DNA of 64,000 bases from Gnetum montanum (GCA_015680685.1 MNCI01024892.1:224532-288531); one strand, 5' to 3'. Positions 9,890 to 21,104 are shown, numbered from the stretch's first letter. Notes: generated by a model from the sequence alone, not told the origin. Numbers and translations: made by a program.

Positions 9890-12680
9890 CCTAGTGGTAG
9901 TGGTTCCTCCATGGGCCTATTCCCCTTATCTTGTGCTCTAGGATTTGGGAATGGATGTCTTTGGAGGAGTGCCTAAATCTTTTCTTCTTTGATCTAGGGG
10001 TCCTATGCTATGCATGCTAATGTTATGATATTTTATGGATTTGGCACTTCCCATGGGCATGATAGTTGTGGAAACATTTGATTGGCCTTAACACAACAAG
10101 TTGCAAACAACTGTCGTTTCTCTTCATAGGCTCTGGCTTTATCTTTGCATTCTTGGTAGTATATGAGCTATTGAGCCAAATTTGCTACGACATCTTTTTA
10201 TCCTTGGTAGCTAGTCTTGACCACCTCTAATTCAGAATTTTCTACCTCTAATCTCTACAGTGTCTTCTCATGTTTAGTAAATTTTGCTTCATACTTAGCG
10301 TAGGTGGTTGCTACCTATTTCTCTAATTCTGTCCTTTGGTGTCTTGTTGTCAACATGGCCAAGTTGGCATACCATAGGTTTGCCAACTCCATGTACTCAG
10401 TGAGATCTTGTATCTTTAGGTCCCAGCTCTTTAGTTCTGCTTGGTGGACAAAAGCATAAGTATCCAATGTTGCCCGCTAGTCAGCGTTCTGGGTGTTGAG
10501 AGTGTGAATGTGGGCTTTGGCTATATGGATTTCTTTCTCGATAATTTGCTTGTACATCCCCACCTGATCTCTAAAATGCTCCTTGATCTTTTCATGTCAC
10601 TTGGCCTCATTCTACCACACACTTATTTCAATCATTGTCTTCTGGCGAATTTTGCGTACCTCCTCCATTAAGAGGGTTCTATTTTCTTTGGCCAAGCGAT
10701 TCATGTCCTTGTTGATCCTTATTAATTATTCTCACAATTGCTAAAAATTTTCCTCGAGAAAATTCTTCTATTTTTCTATTGTGGTCAATCAAAGATTTTC
10801 GGTAGTAAGCTATTTATTTTCTTCTTGTAAGGCTTTATGTGCTTTAGCATGTGCATACGTTTGAGCTTGTGTCTTTGAAGCATCCCAATTAGCCTTTTCT
10901 TTTTCCCTTGCCACTCTTTTACTCTCTTCTAGTAATTTATTTAACTACTCCATTCGAAAGGACTCTAGACAGTCTATAGGGATGAATTGGGATGGATCCC
11001 ATTGTATAGCTTGCAGGGCGACGAACTTCTATTGGAGTCTTTTCAACTCCTCTTCTACATGTTCAGCCCTAACCTCTACCATGACTAGCTTTTCTTTTGT
11101 AGAGATGAGGTCTGACTGTGTTGCTATGACATCTTGAGGGATGTTGAACAAGGACACCATTAGTTGCCCTATCTGCAACAACCAATCCAAAACATCCTCA
11201 TGATCAATAGGAGTCATTGAGAGACTGACCAAGGTTTGAGCATCGCATGCTCTTGTAAAATTTGTTGGTGGCACAATAAGGAAATTGAACAATTCATTGA
11301 TGTGGTCTGCAACCACTTATGCTACTCCTGCTGCATCTTGGTGTTGCATAACCATGACTATGGCACCTTCACCAGTTTCTAATTACACTTGAAAAGATGC
11401 AGCATTTCTAGAGATCTGTTGTGACTAGTGTGATTTCTCTCCTTTTGTTTGGATGGAAACCTCACCTTGTGTGCAATTAATTAATACTATGGGCTATACG
11501 ACATCATCAATGATCTTGAAGAGGTTTACCTCATCATGGCTTCCCCAACTAACCATTTTAGTGATGGCCTAGAGATGGCTCATCAATGGTCAATAGTCCT
11601 ACGACGGCGGTGGCAGTTAGTCTTGTTGGCCTGTGGGTTGTGTGCTGGGCCCTACTTCCTATTGTTGACTAGGCCTTATGTCCACAAGTTGGCTGAGTCC
11701 TGTAGTTTGAGGTGCAATGGGCCTAACCATCTGTTCTTGCTTAGGCTCTAGTGTCTCACTAACATCTTTCCTTAGTGTTGGTGGCTTTAGTAATTCAATA
11801 AATGAGGCATTTTGAGCCTTTCTGAGGATGTCATTGGTGTACCCTAGAATTCTAGCATGTCAGCACAACTTCTTGATTAGGTAGGAAAAGGGCAATGCAA
11901 ACTTCACTGTCTTACATTCTTCAAACCGCCTTAGAATTTTTGTGAGGTATAGATGAGGTAGGTTGACATCAATCTTGCCCATCAAGATAGCACTTCCTCT
12001 AGCCGCATAGGTGAAAATCCTATTCAATTCTTTTGTTGGGAAAATGTGATATGTGCTAATTTCAAAATATATCCTCTCTTCAAGTATGAGATCTTCATAT
12101 GTTTTATCCTCCTTGTCGTATGCCCTTTTTAACCATATCTTTCACACATCAGCATCAAAGTGAGTGGATAGGTGAGCACCCTTGGGCCCTATGTTTGAAG
12201 GATTCAAAACTTCTGAATTGGCGTTGGCAGAAAAATCAACAAAAATCCCACCAATATTAGTGGTTGTGCCTTCTTCCTTGTTGTGTAAAAATTGGTACGT
12301 CTTCCCAAGTACCAATAGCCATTCTCTGAGAGAACAGATCATAATGGAGATGCTTTAAGTTGATCTCTGACAGACTCAGGGGAAAATTCAGTAAAAGGTC
12401 CAAAATTAAGTTCCACAATCATAGCTACTAAGATGGACCTATCACGAATTGCTTAAACACATTCCGAAGACAATGTGAGATGGTGTCCCTATTTAGGTGC
12501 CTTGTCGTCTCCACCTTTTGCATGCCTAGATTGCGCAGTGATAGGAGGTTCTTGATGAATGCTGAATGATTGTGCCTCCTGCTCTACATGTTCTTTGGAA
12601 GGTGCTTGGCCACTACCTCTCCTTAGTCATTTGGATGCACCCTAAGAGGGTCCTCCTTGTTGTCCTCATTTAGGGGCGAT
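9890..12680 (-). pseudogene. Element A cargo ORF: long coiled-coil protein, decayed
   Basis: A sense-oriented reading frame of roughly 900 codons downstream of gag. After a 3' splice site at 12680-12681 comes a basic, Gln/Ser-rich N-terminus. A globular part follows at about 12340-11770 (GGIFVDFSANANSEVL, then GSAILMGKIDVNLPHLYLTK, FALPFSYLIKKL). I think this part resembles plant transposon-associated proteins of the Transposase_32 type, but I cannot confirm it. From about 11316 to 10200 it becomes a long charged coiled coil (EKLVMVEVRAEHVEEELKRL, VAREKEKANWDASKTQ, HALQEENK-type heptads). Stops and at least one frameshift break it. It is not a retroviral enzyme. Copies B (48920-51530) and C (55560-56370) are older relatives. 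Confidence 0.6.
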
Positions 12681-12955
12681 CTGCAATCACACAGGATCAA
12701 CTGTTAGTAAGTTCATTTACAAAATTTGATTTATACCTTACTCATTGCCTTTAATAAATTCATTTCTTGCCTAGTGTGATTTCAAAGTTAGAAATTTTCA
12801 TGAAAATTCCCCTAAAAGTTTCGATATCAGGCCCAATTTGATTAGGTGACTCCAAAAAATAATTTTCATGNAACTCTAAAAAATAATTTTCATGGTATGG
12901 GTGAAGGAATAAAATTAATTTGGCAATGTTTTTAGCATTTCTTAAGGTCACTTAC
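12681..12955 (-). other. Probable 275-nt intron before the cargo ORF
   Basis: On the minus strand a GTAAGT donor lies at 12955-12950 after AAAGG. The acceptor TGTGATTGCAG ends at 12681, with a TTACTAAC branch-point match at 12710-12703. The spacing is typical of plant introns. It is in the same sense as the element's own RNA, so splicing would have had to be incomplete for the intron to persist. An N with a 24-bp duplication lies inside it (12871). Confidence 0.55.
12846..12893. other. Duplication joined by a single N (12871)
   Basis: About 23 bases ending in AAAAAATAATTTTCATG occur on each side of one N. This pattern suggests an assembly join rather than biology. Confidence 0.7.
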
Positions 12956-13202
12956 CCTTTATGATATCCTTGGGGCAATGAATAATTTTGAAAAAACTAC
13001 ATGCAACTTGGAGTGTACCCTTCTCCCATGACTAGGTTTAAGCAGGTTTGATCAGAATGAGAATCGGAGCATTAATGAGCAAGATATTGATATTGGAATG
13101 ATAGGTGCACAAACTTGAAAATTCGTGGAAGAAAATTACAACTCTCCTCACATCAACAATGAAAAAGGACGTTGATGTGCACCAGGGGGTCCATATATAT
13201 AG

Positions 13203-13290
13203 GTTTTATAGACGTGATATCACATACCCACTAATGTGGACTTGATACTAGGTACTCAATATCATGTCGCTTCTAAAATAGGGTACTTGA
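13203..13290 (-). promoter_or_regulatory. Internal U3-like promoter of Element A
   Basis: On the minus strand a TATA-like TATAAAAC (13210-13203) is preceded by GTGATATCACG, then ACTAGTATCAAGTCC and ATGATATTGAG. This repeats the layout of the LTR U3 (several GATATC units, then TATA). It lies upstream of the intron and cargo ORF. TATA boxes stand at matching positions in copies B (51944-51951) and C (57111-57117). Confidence 0.5.
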
Positions 13291-13299
13291 AAAAATTGA

Positions 13300-14800
13300 T
13301 AAATTTTTGAATTTCCAAGGCCAAAAATGAAGGATTTAACGTTAATTCAAAAGATCTAGGGTAACACTGAAAAGACCTAAAGGCACCAAAAGTGTAATGA
13401 AGTGGAATTTTACAATGAAGTTCGTGAATGGAGGGAGAAAAAAGGACATGTAGTAGTACATAGGAACATTTGAATTAAAATGATGATAAGGGAAAAGATA
13501 ATTTTAGCAATGCAATACTTTGAGGATATAAGATGATATGGTGATGTGCAATGAGTGCAAATTACAAAAGTTACACAAGTGGGTCTTCCCCAAATCAGGT
13601 TCTTGCCTATCATGCCCTTATGTAACCACACCTTAAAATGTTTGTGGGTACTAAAAGGGTTAAATGCAATCCACACCAGTGCAACAAAACACACACATGT
13701 TGAATACCAGTGTGATAAGGTATGAGTTCTATGCCACACAAGATACAAGTCTAAAAAACACATGAACAACGAGATGAGATGAATTGTAGAAGGGATTGTA
13801 GAGATCGGGACGTGAGGTAACTGACCCTGGGCACAATGAATCCTGAGTGTGGGGTGTGATTAATGTATCATTAGCCTTTCACTCGAAAATCAAGACCAAG
13901 TCCATGCCTTTGATTAGTAGCATCACATTATTTCATCCAATGATGAACAACCACAAGAGCACCATGACAGGAAGGCGTACAATCACTTGGCATTTTGTCC
14001 AAGGGAGGAGTGATGTGGAATTTCTTTGTGGCACATTTTTCTTGATCTTTTCTTTGTGTTTTTCTTCATTCTTTTCTTTTTCTTCTTGTTTGGCCACTTT
14101 GGCACTTTGTTTCTTCCAAAAGTGATCTGGAGAAGCCACCAACCTTCAGGCATGGGTGTATGTCTTTCAAGTGGGACCCTATAGAAAAACATTGAGCTTC
14201 TTTATTAAGTGCCTTTATTATAGCTCTTACTTCCATTTTTCGTTAGATCTATAAGGATCTTACTACAACCAAGCTGCATGATAGCACCTACAAATGTCAC
14301 CAAAGAGAATCCAGAAGTCCCCTTGATGTCACACCCTAGCCATTCCCTTCTTAGTCCATCATTCTTCACTCTAGGCATAATGAGTACAAAGTTACTTTTA
14401 AGTTTTAATTATGACAAGAATATCATCGTACCTAGAGTAGAACCTCTTATTCATAGAATGGGTGGGTGGACGTTGTGGGCTCGCTGTCCAAATAATTAGT
14501 CACCTGAGACTTGATAGCATAGAATAACACCTCAACTAACAAGGCACATGAGTATTTTATTCATTGATGAGATTACTCTCAAAAAGATAAAATGACAAAT
14601 TGAAAATGAAAAACTGGAAAACAAAAAATTGTAAAATCAAAGAAAAGGAAAAACATTTACTAATTCTGCTTGTTAGAATGGAGGATATCCCCATGACTAA
14701 ACCTTTGAGCATGGCTAAAATTCATAAATGGAAAATTTGGATCCATGCATGTTGGAAACATTGGGGTCCGGTCATATGCAAACCACTAGGTGTCTTTTGA
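13300..14800 (-). other. Element A post-pol noncoding region
   Basis: No gene supported. Blocks at 13560-13640, 13860-13970 and 14310-14530 match Element B at 52265-52340, 52600-52680 and 53165-53380 (shared phrases ACAAGTGGGTC, TGATGTCACACCCT, TTGATAGCATAGAA). The A-rich tract at 14590-14660 resembles, in reverse, the T-rich tract just after integrase in Element I. It therefore corresponds to sequence 3' of pol, joined here to gag. Confidence 0.6.
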
Positions 14801-14999
14801 TGTGGTGGCAGGAATTTACCCAAATTGGGGTTCACACACTTGATTAAAGTAGGCATAGTAGGGCAGATTATAAAATGTGATCATGTGATAAGGAGTTAAC
14901 CCACTATGGCACCCATGATCGTAAGATGGTATGCAAGGATCGATATGTCTCCCCACATTGTTATATTCATTATGCCACATGGTTGTTCAAGTGTTGATT

Positions 15000-16980
15000 G
15001 GTGGCCCAGATAAGGTAATAGGAGGTGTTAAGTTCAAGGGGCAAGATGCATCATGGTGCTGAACTTATGTTGAATTGGTGGATGTAGTACCGTGCCATCT
15101 CTTTCTACAGTCATGCCTAAAGAAAGGGTTCTTTTGACATTGTGGAGGACCTCCACTACTATTGACAGTAGCAGCACAAGTAACGTTCATGGGTTGATGT
15201 TGTGGTGCAAAACCTTTTGGTGTTACTGGTGGCAATAAAGAAGGAGGTGAAGGATGAGAATATTGAGGGTAAGGAGAAGTGTAAGGAACATGAGGTGGTG
15301 ATCTTGTGGGAGAGGACATGGGTTGACAGTACTCAGGAGAATGATAATGATGAGGTGAAGTAGAGGATGCTGATCCAGTTGGAGAAACAAGGTGTTGAAG
15401 ATAATAAGTGCTTAGTTTCGGCTAGTACGAAGGGTGTGGTCTATTTGGCGGTGGCCTCCCCCACAACTGGGGGTTCTACCACTGTAGTTGGACATGGTAC
15501 TTCTGTATGAAATCTAGATGTAGCATTCCTCCCTAATGCTCATGTAAATGTGACAAGATTGGGCATTGGCCTTTGGGATGATCATATAGGCAAACATTAC
15601 ATTGATACATATGATTGATAGTTGAGTCCCTATCCTTATTGTCTTCAACCCTTTATTCTAATTGACGAATGGTGTTCTTTTATGTTTCTAAGTTTGGCAT
15701 CCTCTCTTTATTCTGGTTTTTAGAGTGATTGTGTGTGGTTCCACCTCTAATAATGTTGGCATATTCTCCACATTTTTCATGTATCCATTCCGTCATCTTA
15801 TTGATCTTTGCCTCAATTTCCTCTAGTAATTGTAGTATTGACAAAGATGATTCCACCTCTATGAGATGAGTTGATTTCTTCTCTTCATGGACCTATGTTA
15901 TTTTGCAATTTTGGTCCTATTGAGATTTTTCAACATTCTCCCATTTGGCTATTTCTCCTTCTTCTTTTGCTACCTGATTGATAAGCCCTTGGAATTGGTG
16001 GGTTCATAGTTCATATAGTTGACCTAGGGCATACATCCCTAGGGTCTCCCTTGTTTCATTACAGAGCACATCCATGATGTGATACATTAGCCTTTCCTCA
16101 GAGAACCCATGGCTTGGGCATTTGTTTAATAATGAATAATATCTTTCTAAGGCCATGTCCAAGGGTTCATGTTGCCCTTGTTTCCACTCTTGGATTTGTC
16201 TCCTTAAGGCTGACACTCTTGCATAGGTTTAATATCTTTCATTGAAGAGGTCTACCATGGTCAGCCAATGGTGAATTGATTCTAGTTTCAATGACCTATA
16301 CCATACTTTTGCTTGGCTGATGAGTGTCATATGGAAGAGCTTAAGTCTTTACCATGCATTATCAATATTTTTCCATGCACAAGCATCATAGAAGGCTTGT
16401 AAATGGTGTTGTAAAAGTTGTTTAAATCAAGCCTGGGTAGATGGCTCTCTTTACAATGCCTGCGGGATATTTGAACAGCCTCTTGTATATGCATCAAGCT
16501 CTTAGTGGCTAGCAGGGGTTCATTGTCACTAAGTAGGTTATGAGTTTGTGAGTTGGGATGATGTTGTTTTTGTTCATGTTGGCGTTCCTAACTTTGCCTG
16601 TGGGTTCAATTTTTATTTCTATGTCGACCCCTTGAGAGATGGTCATCTGTGCCATGACCTAACGTTGGAGTAGAGGAAGAGAAAGAACTGGAAGACTCAT
16701 CATCACTTTTGTAAGTCTCCCAACCATCCCCTGATGTAATCTTTCTAACCATTAAGAGGGTCCTAGATGGGCCCCCTCATTCTATGGGATGTCCATCCTC
16801 ATTAAGGGTGTTTAAGTTGGATGACAAGAGTCCTTGAGTATTGTTGGGGTATTCATGAACATATGAGATTCCTGCATGAGATTGAGTACTCCAAACTTCA
16901 TCTTCATCATAAATTTCATTGGTTCTCCAATGAATTACCTCACTGGTTGTTGCGTTATCATATTCTTGTGAGATAGACAT
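15000..16980 (-). pseudogene. gag: Element A gag, decayed
   Basis: Structural polyprotein of the element. It opens with MSISQEYDNATTSEVIHWRT at 16980, about 115 nt after the PBS. The capsid core at about 16420-16000 contains LRRQIQEWKQGQHEPLDMAL and VLCNETRETLGMYALGQL, matching Element I. A zinc knuckle follows at about 15605-15560 (C-N-V-C-x3-H-x4-C, one residue shorter than the usual spacing), then a Pro/His-rich tail (15319-15065). Frameshifts and TAG stops break it. No protease follows, unlike Element I. Confidence 0.75.
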
Positions 16981-17093
16981 TTTTGTGAATTGTGTGTGAC
17001 TTAATTGAAATTAATTTATTTTCTAAAAGATATATCGTTAATACTTTGTTATAGCGATCTTGTATGATTTAACTAATATAGATAACTAGTACT

Positions 17094-17112
17094 GTCCCCG
17101 GCAATGGCGCCA
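17094..17112 (-). promoter_or_regulatory. Primer binding site of Element A (tRNA-Asp type)
   Basis: On the minus strand TGGCGCCATTGCCGGGGAC lies directly at the end of the 5' LTR. It is complementary to the 3' end of plant tRNA-Asp with one mismatch in the part I can compare. Confidence 0.85.
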
Positions 17113-18050
17113 ATGATAATTGACGAGGTACCCCTATGCTCAACCATACAAATACAAGCGTGTACGCATGGTCCGATTGAACTCCACAGAAAGACTAGTT
17201 GTGGCACCTAGATAGTTATACATTGATCATAGTTCACNGTCCGATTGAACTCCACAGAAAGACTAGTTGTGGCACCTAGATAGTTATACATTGATCGTAG
17301 TTCACTGTCTTCCCACTTGGACTAGTAATTGCTTTGTCATGTATGGTTTAGTCTAGCGTGAGGTGTATGATGTGATTCCTAATACTAAGCTATTCTTGAA
17401 GATAATAAAAGTAATCTTGATTTAAGCTTATAAGCAATAGGAAACAAAAAAAAACTAAAATAGCCTAAGTGCGATAAGTATCTATCTTTAATCATCCATA
17501 CACATCTTGGACTTCATGTACTACTTCTGGGCTTACCAGGTGCACATTATTTAAGCACTACTAGATATGCTACTGGGTTGCCAAGTAGCTACACTTAAAT
17601 GTTCGTGATTAAGACATACTCATTCTGCATTTAATAATAGAAATAGTAAATGACAATAAAAGAAATATTAACTAAGAAAATAATAAATAATAATTAACAA
17701 TTAAATAATTAAAGACTAAGTGAATGTTGCAATGATGGAGTAATCTCAATCTTTATTGTCGGTAGTGTGCATGTCCAAGTACGTCACACTCGAACAAAGG
17801 TTCCGTATAATTACAAACATCACGCTGCAGGCATGCACTGGGGAAAGAACTAAAACTAACTGAAAACTGAAAAAAATACTCTACTTTAAAACTTATTGAT
17901 CTCCTCCCTTTCCTGTGCGCCTGAACACTATATTTATAGGCCTACACAGGAATCACGATATCATGTATTCAATATTGTTATCCAGGCTGTGATATCGTGT
18001 ACCCGATATCAAGGATCCAATATCAGGGGCTGGAAAACCATGATTCATCA
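17113..18050 (-). mobile_element. Element A 5' LTR (938 bp including a duplication)
   Basis: Co-linear with the 3' LTR at 8816-9683. TATA box at 17929-17938. It is longer mainly because of a 67-bp duplication around an N at 17238. Confidence 0.85.
17171..17305. other. 67-bp duplication joined by a single N (17238)
   Basis: 17171-17237 and 17239-17305 are nearly identical and abut one N. The other LTR has a single copy. Probably an assembly artefact that inflates this LTR. Confidence 0.8.
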
Positions 18051-18055
18051 CCTAG
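18051..18055. repeat. Target site duplication CCTAG (right)
   Basis: Matches 8811-8815. Confidence 0.85.
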
Positions 18056-18446
18056 GCTCCCATTTTGAGTCAATTTTTAGTTTAGTTTTTAAGTAGAGTA
18101 ACGAATCTCTTAACATTTATTTTCCTTAGAGTTATAATATTTTCTAAGTGCTCACATAAGGAGTCTAAGTGTGTATTATTATTTGTTTGAGCATTGATGT
18201 ACTTGAGCGTAGCAATGTGACATGAATAAAATGAACTCTTTGACAATCCTTATAGCACTAAGAATAGATTAATATTTTTCTTTAATGCATTTTACTTTCT
18301 TGCTCTTTACTTAAATGCATTTGAATTAAGTGATTTATTTCCAGTAGTTAATGAAAACAAGCACAACCACTTCAAGCATTCATATAGTACTTAGTAAGCC
18401 AGCAATGCTTAGTGTTTGGTAGCTTAGCAATGCTATTATTACATTT
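18056..18446 (+). mobile_element. Element I 3' LTR, remainder
   Basis: Continues the LTR that was cut at 8815. It contains an AATAAA signal at 18235-18240 followed by a T-rich U5-like stretch. The expected LTR end (CTCATCA) is not found before Element E begins at about 18446, so E probably inserted here or the end is deleted. Confidence 0.5.
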
Positions 18447-20203
18447 GAAAACGTTGGTGGTTGGAACACTGAGAGGTTATTGAGCATACAGCCTAACCTC
18501 GGATTCATGTGAGGGTCGTGCTAGAGAAAATGGAAATGGGGTGCCTTGAATGGTCTGGTCGATCAGACAGGGACTTACATGGTGTACAATAACCTTTTGT
18601 AAACAATGGTTTTAAAATGTTGTGCATGGAGATTAGGATGAAGGAAAATGTAGCATATAGAACAGTAAAGGCATAACAAAGTATGTAACTGAGCAATAAA
18701 CGTGAATTGATACATAATGATTCAAAATATGTGCTATAAGGAAATGAAATGAGAGCTTGGGTGAGAGAATGCACCATCCCAAAATTGGGGGATTTTGCTT
18801 TTGATTAGCTGAAGAAGGTGTACAACTGGAGTGCAATACTAGACAGGCATAGCTTACAATGTAAAGGTATGGTCACAGCTCTTGGACTGCTACCAATGGC
18901 CGGCTAACAGGGACTGATGAGCTGGTGCTTGCTGGGCTAAGAGGGATCCAGGAAGTGCTACTGCGGGGGTTTGCTATTTCTCAGCCTTTTGCTTGCCAAC
19001 CTCCTTGCGAAAACCAATCGCCAGAAAACCAATTGCCAAAATGCCAATCTCTAGAAGTCAATTGCAAGAAAGTCCAAATCGAAAATTCAACCTCCAAAAG
19101 CCTACCCCTTGAATGTTGTTGGCTGGGTATTTATAGAGCCAAGAGTAGGAGAAAGATGTGGTTTGGATACCACGTGCCTTGGCTCCCACATGGTACGAAT
19201 CGTGGATGTGCTACACTGCCATGTGGTGCTACATTGTAGTGCTACGTGGAGTGGGATGAGGCTGGAAGTGAAATCTGCTATGCTGTGACCATACCGTTCA
19301 AATTGCATGTGCCAGAATCCAACGAACTGCCATGTTTTTATAAGAAATGCTAATGACAAGTGCAAAGTGGAGCCTATGCTCTAGGACTATGTCTTCCCTC
19401 GTCTTACGAGTAGGGTCAAGCATAGGGACAACTTTAGGAATCAACAAGGGGGTGGTGCAAAATAAAGCCAATTGCTAATCTGGTTTGCTGAGAGATGCCA
19501 GAGCAGAAATGACCATTGCCAACCAAGTTCTGGAGTTGTTGGAGATGTCCTAATGCTTCTTTGCATGTGTTACACTACTTACGCTACTCAGTGTAGCAGA
19601 GTAGCATGAATATCCACATGCTACGCTGTGCTACATTGCATAGCATAGCATAGCGTAGTAGCCAGTTTTGAGACAAATCTTGCTCAAAAATAGAAAATAC
19701 CTCTACGAGGCCTAGCTAGGCATGCAACTTCAGTAGTTGGCAACCTTGATTTCATGTTGAAAGGTCCTAGGACCTGTGGATTTCATCCTTGGGAGACGTT
19801 TTGGGCTTTGTGTCCTTGCTACGCTATGCTATGCGTAGCACAGCGTAGCAGCCAGTGTGACATGAAATTTTCCTTAACCTGTAATGCTTTGCCAAGAGAC
19901 TTTGATTGGGACTTGAGGGTGAACTGGGATAGGTAGTCTTGGAGGTTGGAGTATGGCTAAGTGCAATCCTTTTACTAGGGCAACTTGATGGAGGACCTTC
20001 GTGCATTCTGACCCCTGCTACGCTGTGTAGTGTATCACAGCATAGCACCCAGTTTGGCCTAAATTTTATCTCACTTTGCAAGTGTTCTATCATGGGATGT
20101 TGGTCATGTCCTACAGTGTCAGTAGAACAAGAATTTTTGATGGTTAAGGCATGGGCAATTATGTTTACTTCATCAAAGCAATCTAAGTAGAAGTATTGTC
20201 ACA
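18446..20203 (-). mobile_element. Element E 3' LTR
   Basis: Matches 43759-45519 over its whole length, from GAAAACGT to CACACTAGAA. TATA box on the minus strand at 19138-19145 (same phrase, GGTATTTATAGAGCCAAGAG, in both copies, reading the plus strand). U3 is therefore about 1 kb and contains the CTACGC array. The repeats continue past 20203, so the LTR could extend to about 20800 with the right copy truncated. Confidence 0.7.
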
Positions 20204-20670
20204 CTAGAACCCTCCTACGCTATGCTACACTATGTAGCATACCATAACATAACACTCAAATGAAGATGATTTCAAATGAAATTTACCAAATTCTCCTATG
20301 TCATGTCAATCATGCTTCAAGGATGAAGGGGAGCAGGTATCCTGGAGGGCTGAACATTTGCCAACTATATCTTCTGTGTCTGATCAGTCATCACATCGCT
20401 TGCTACGTTGTGCAGCATAGTGTAGCATAGCAGGTCCTACCATTAGAAAACTTGTTGAACTTTTTAGTCCATCCTAAACACTTTCAGCAACTCCTAGCAT
20501 GGTCCCTAGGTAGACCATTAACCAGGTCATGTGCAAGTTGGGCAAGCTAGAGAGTGTAGAAAGCCTATCAGCCTGGGAGATAGAAAATTTGCCAGATTGT
20601 ACAATCTACCCCTAGTGCCTCTTTCATGCAAACTAGCTTGATGACTGGGTGCTACGTTGACTATGCTGCA
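19600..20670. repeat. About 198-bp spaced palindromic CTACGC units
   Basis: Hairpin-forming units sit at about 19621, 19819, 20017, 20214, 20401 and 20650. The spacing of the first four is close to 198 bp. The best is 19819-19848, with arms CTACGCTATGCTA and TAGCACAGCGTAG around a 4-base loop. The sequence between units is only weakly similar. The matching U3 at 44930-45360 has three units. Confidence 0.7.
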
Positions 20671-20950
20671 GAGGGTGGTAGGTAAGCTCGGAAGTGGCTT
20701 TGCAAGCATTAGGACTTCCAGGGTGCCATGTTGTCTACATGGTCCACGTGAAACAGCGCTTGCAGAGATCCTTACCCAAATTTCGGGACTGTGCTAAATC
20801 GTGAGAGTCCCAAAATTGATGGTGTTTCAATGGCCCCTCTTTTTTGACGTTTGGAGCATCTACTCAAAGGCATCAACAAAGAACATGAAACACCAGCTAA
20901 ACACGACACCCACACCATTTGTCAGTGCCCGCTTAGATAATCCTTTGCTA
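20671..20950. other. Spacer between Element E and pararetrovirus
   Basis: About 280 bases without a gene. It contains GAGAGTCCCAAAATTGATGG, similar to a phrase at 18776 in the LTR. The true pararetrovirus boundary may lie within it. Confidence 0.4.
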
Positions 20951-21096
20951 CATGGAGCATCAAGAAACTGGTATCTTCTCCTTACACTCTTACACACTTA
21001 CAGAAAGCTAAAAACTCACACTTGCAGACTCTTAAACTTACTATGAGCTTGTATGCTCTGCTACTTGATATATTTTTACATCCACACACACACTGC

Positions 21097-21104
21097 TATT
21101 TATA
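21097..21104 (-). promoter_or_regulatory. Pararetrovirus promoter TATA box, left copy
   Basis: TATAAATA on the minus strand, 253 bases after the ORF2 stop. This is the place expected for the pregenomic RNA promoter. It points leftwards, out of the inverted repeat. Confidence 0.6.

Larger units (their letters stand above)
8816..18050 (-). mobile_element. Element A, complete non-autonomous LTR retrotransposon
   Basis: A 9.2-kb element bounded by a perfect 5-bp TSD. On the minus strand the order is 5' LTR (17113-18050), tRNA-Asp PBS, gag (16980 to about 15060), a noncoding region, an internal U3-like promoter (about 13203-13290), an intron, a long coiled-coil cargo ORF (12680 to about 9890), PPT and 3' LTR (8816-9683). 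No protease, RT, RNase H or integrase blocks were found. The noncoding region at 13300-14600 matches post-integrase sequence of Element B, so pol appears to have been lost by deletion. It would depend on enzymes from a relative. LTR divergence is roughly 10-15% by eye, so it is old. Confidence 0.85.

Noticed and set aside
13847-14192. Overlapping ORFs on both strands in Element A
   Set aside because: The region is T-rich post-pol noncoding sequence and the matching DNA in Element B has no open frame.
18505-18777. 90-codon minus-strand ORF, with a relative at 43807-44088
   Set aside because: It lies in the transcribed part of the Element E LTR. Both copies keep an open stretch, but this follows from sequence identity of the LTRs; no domain is recognisable.
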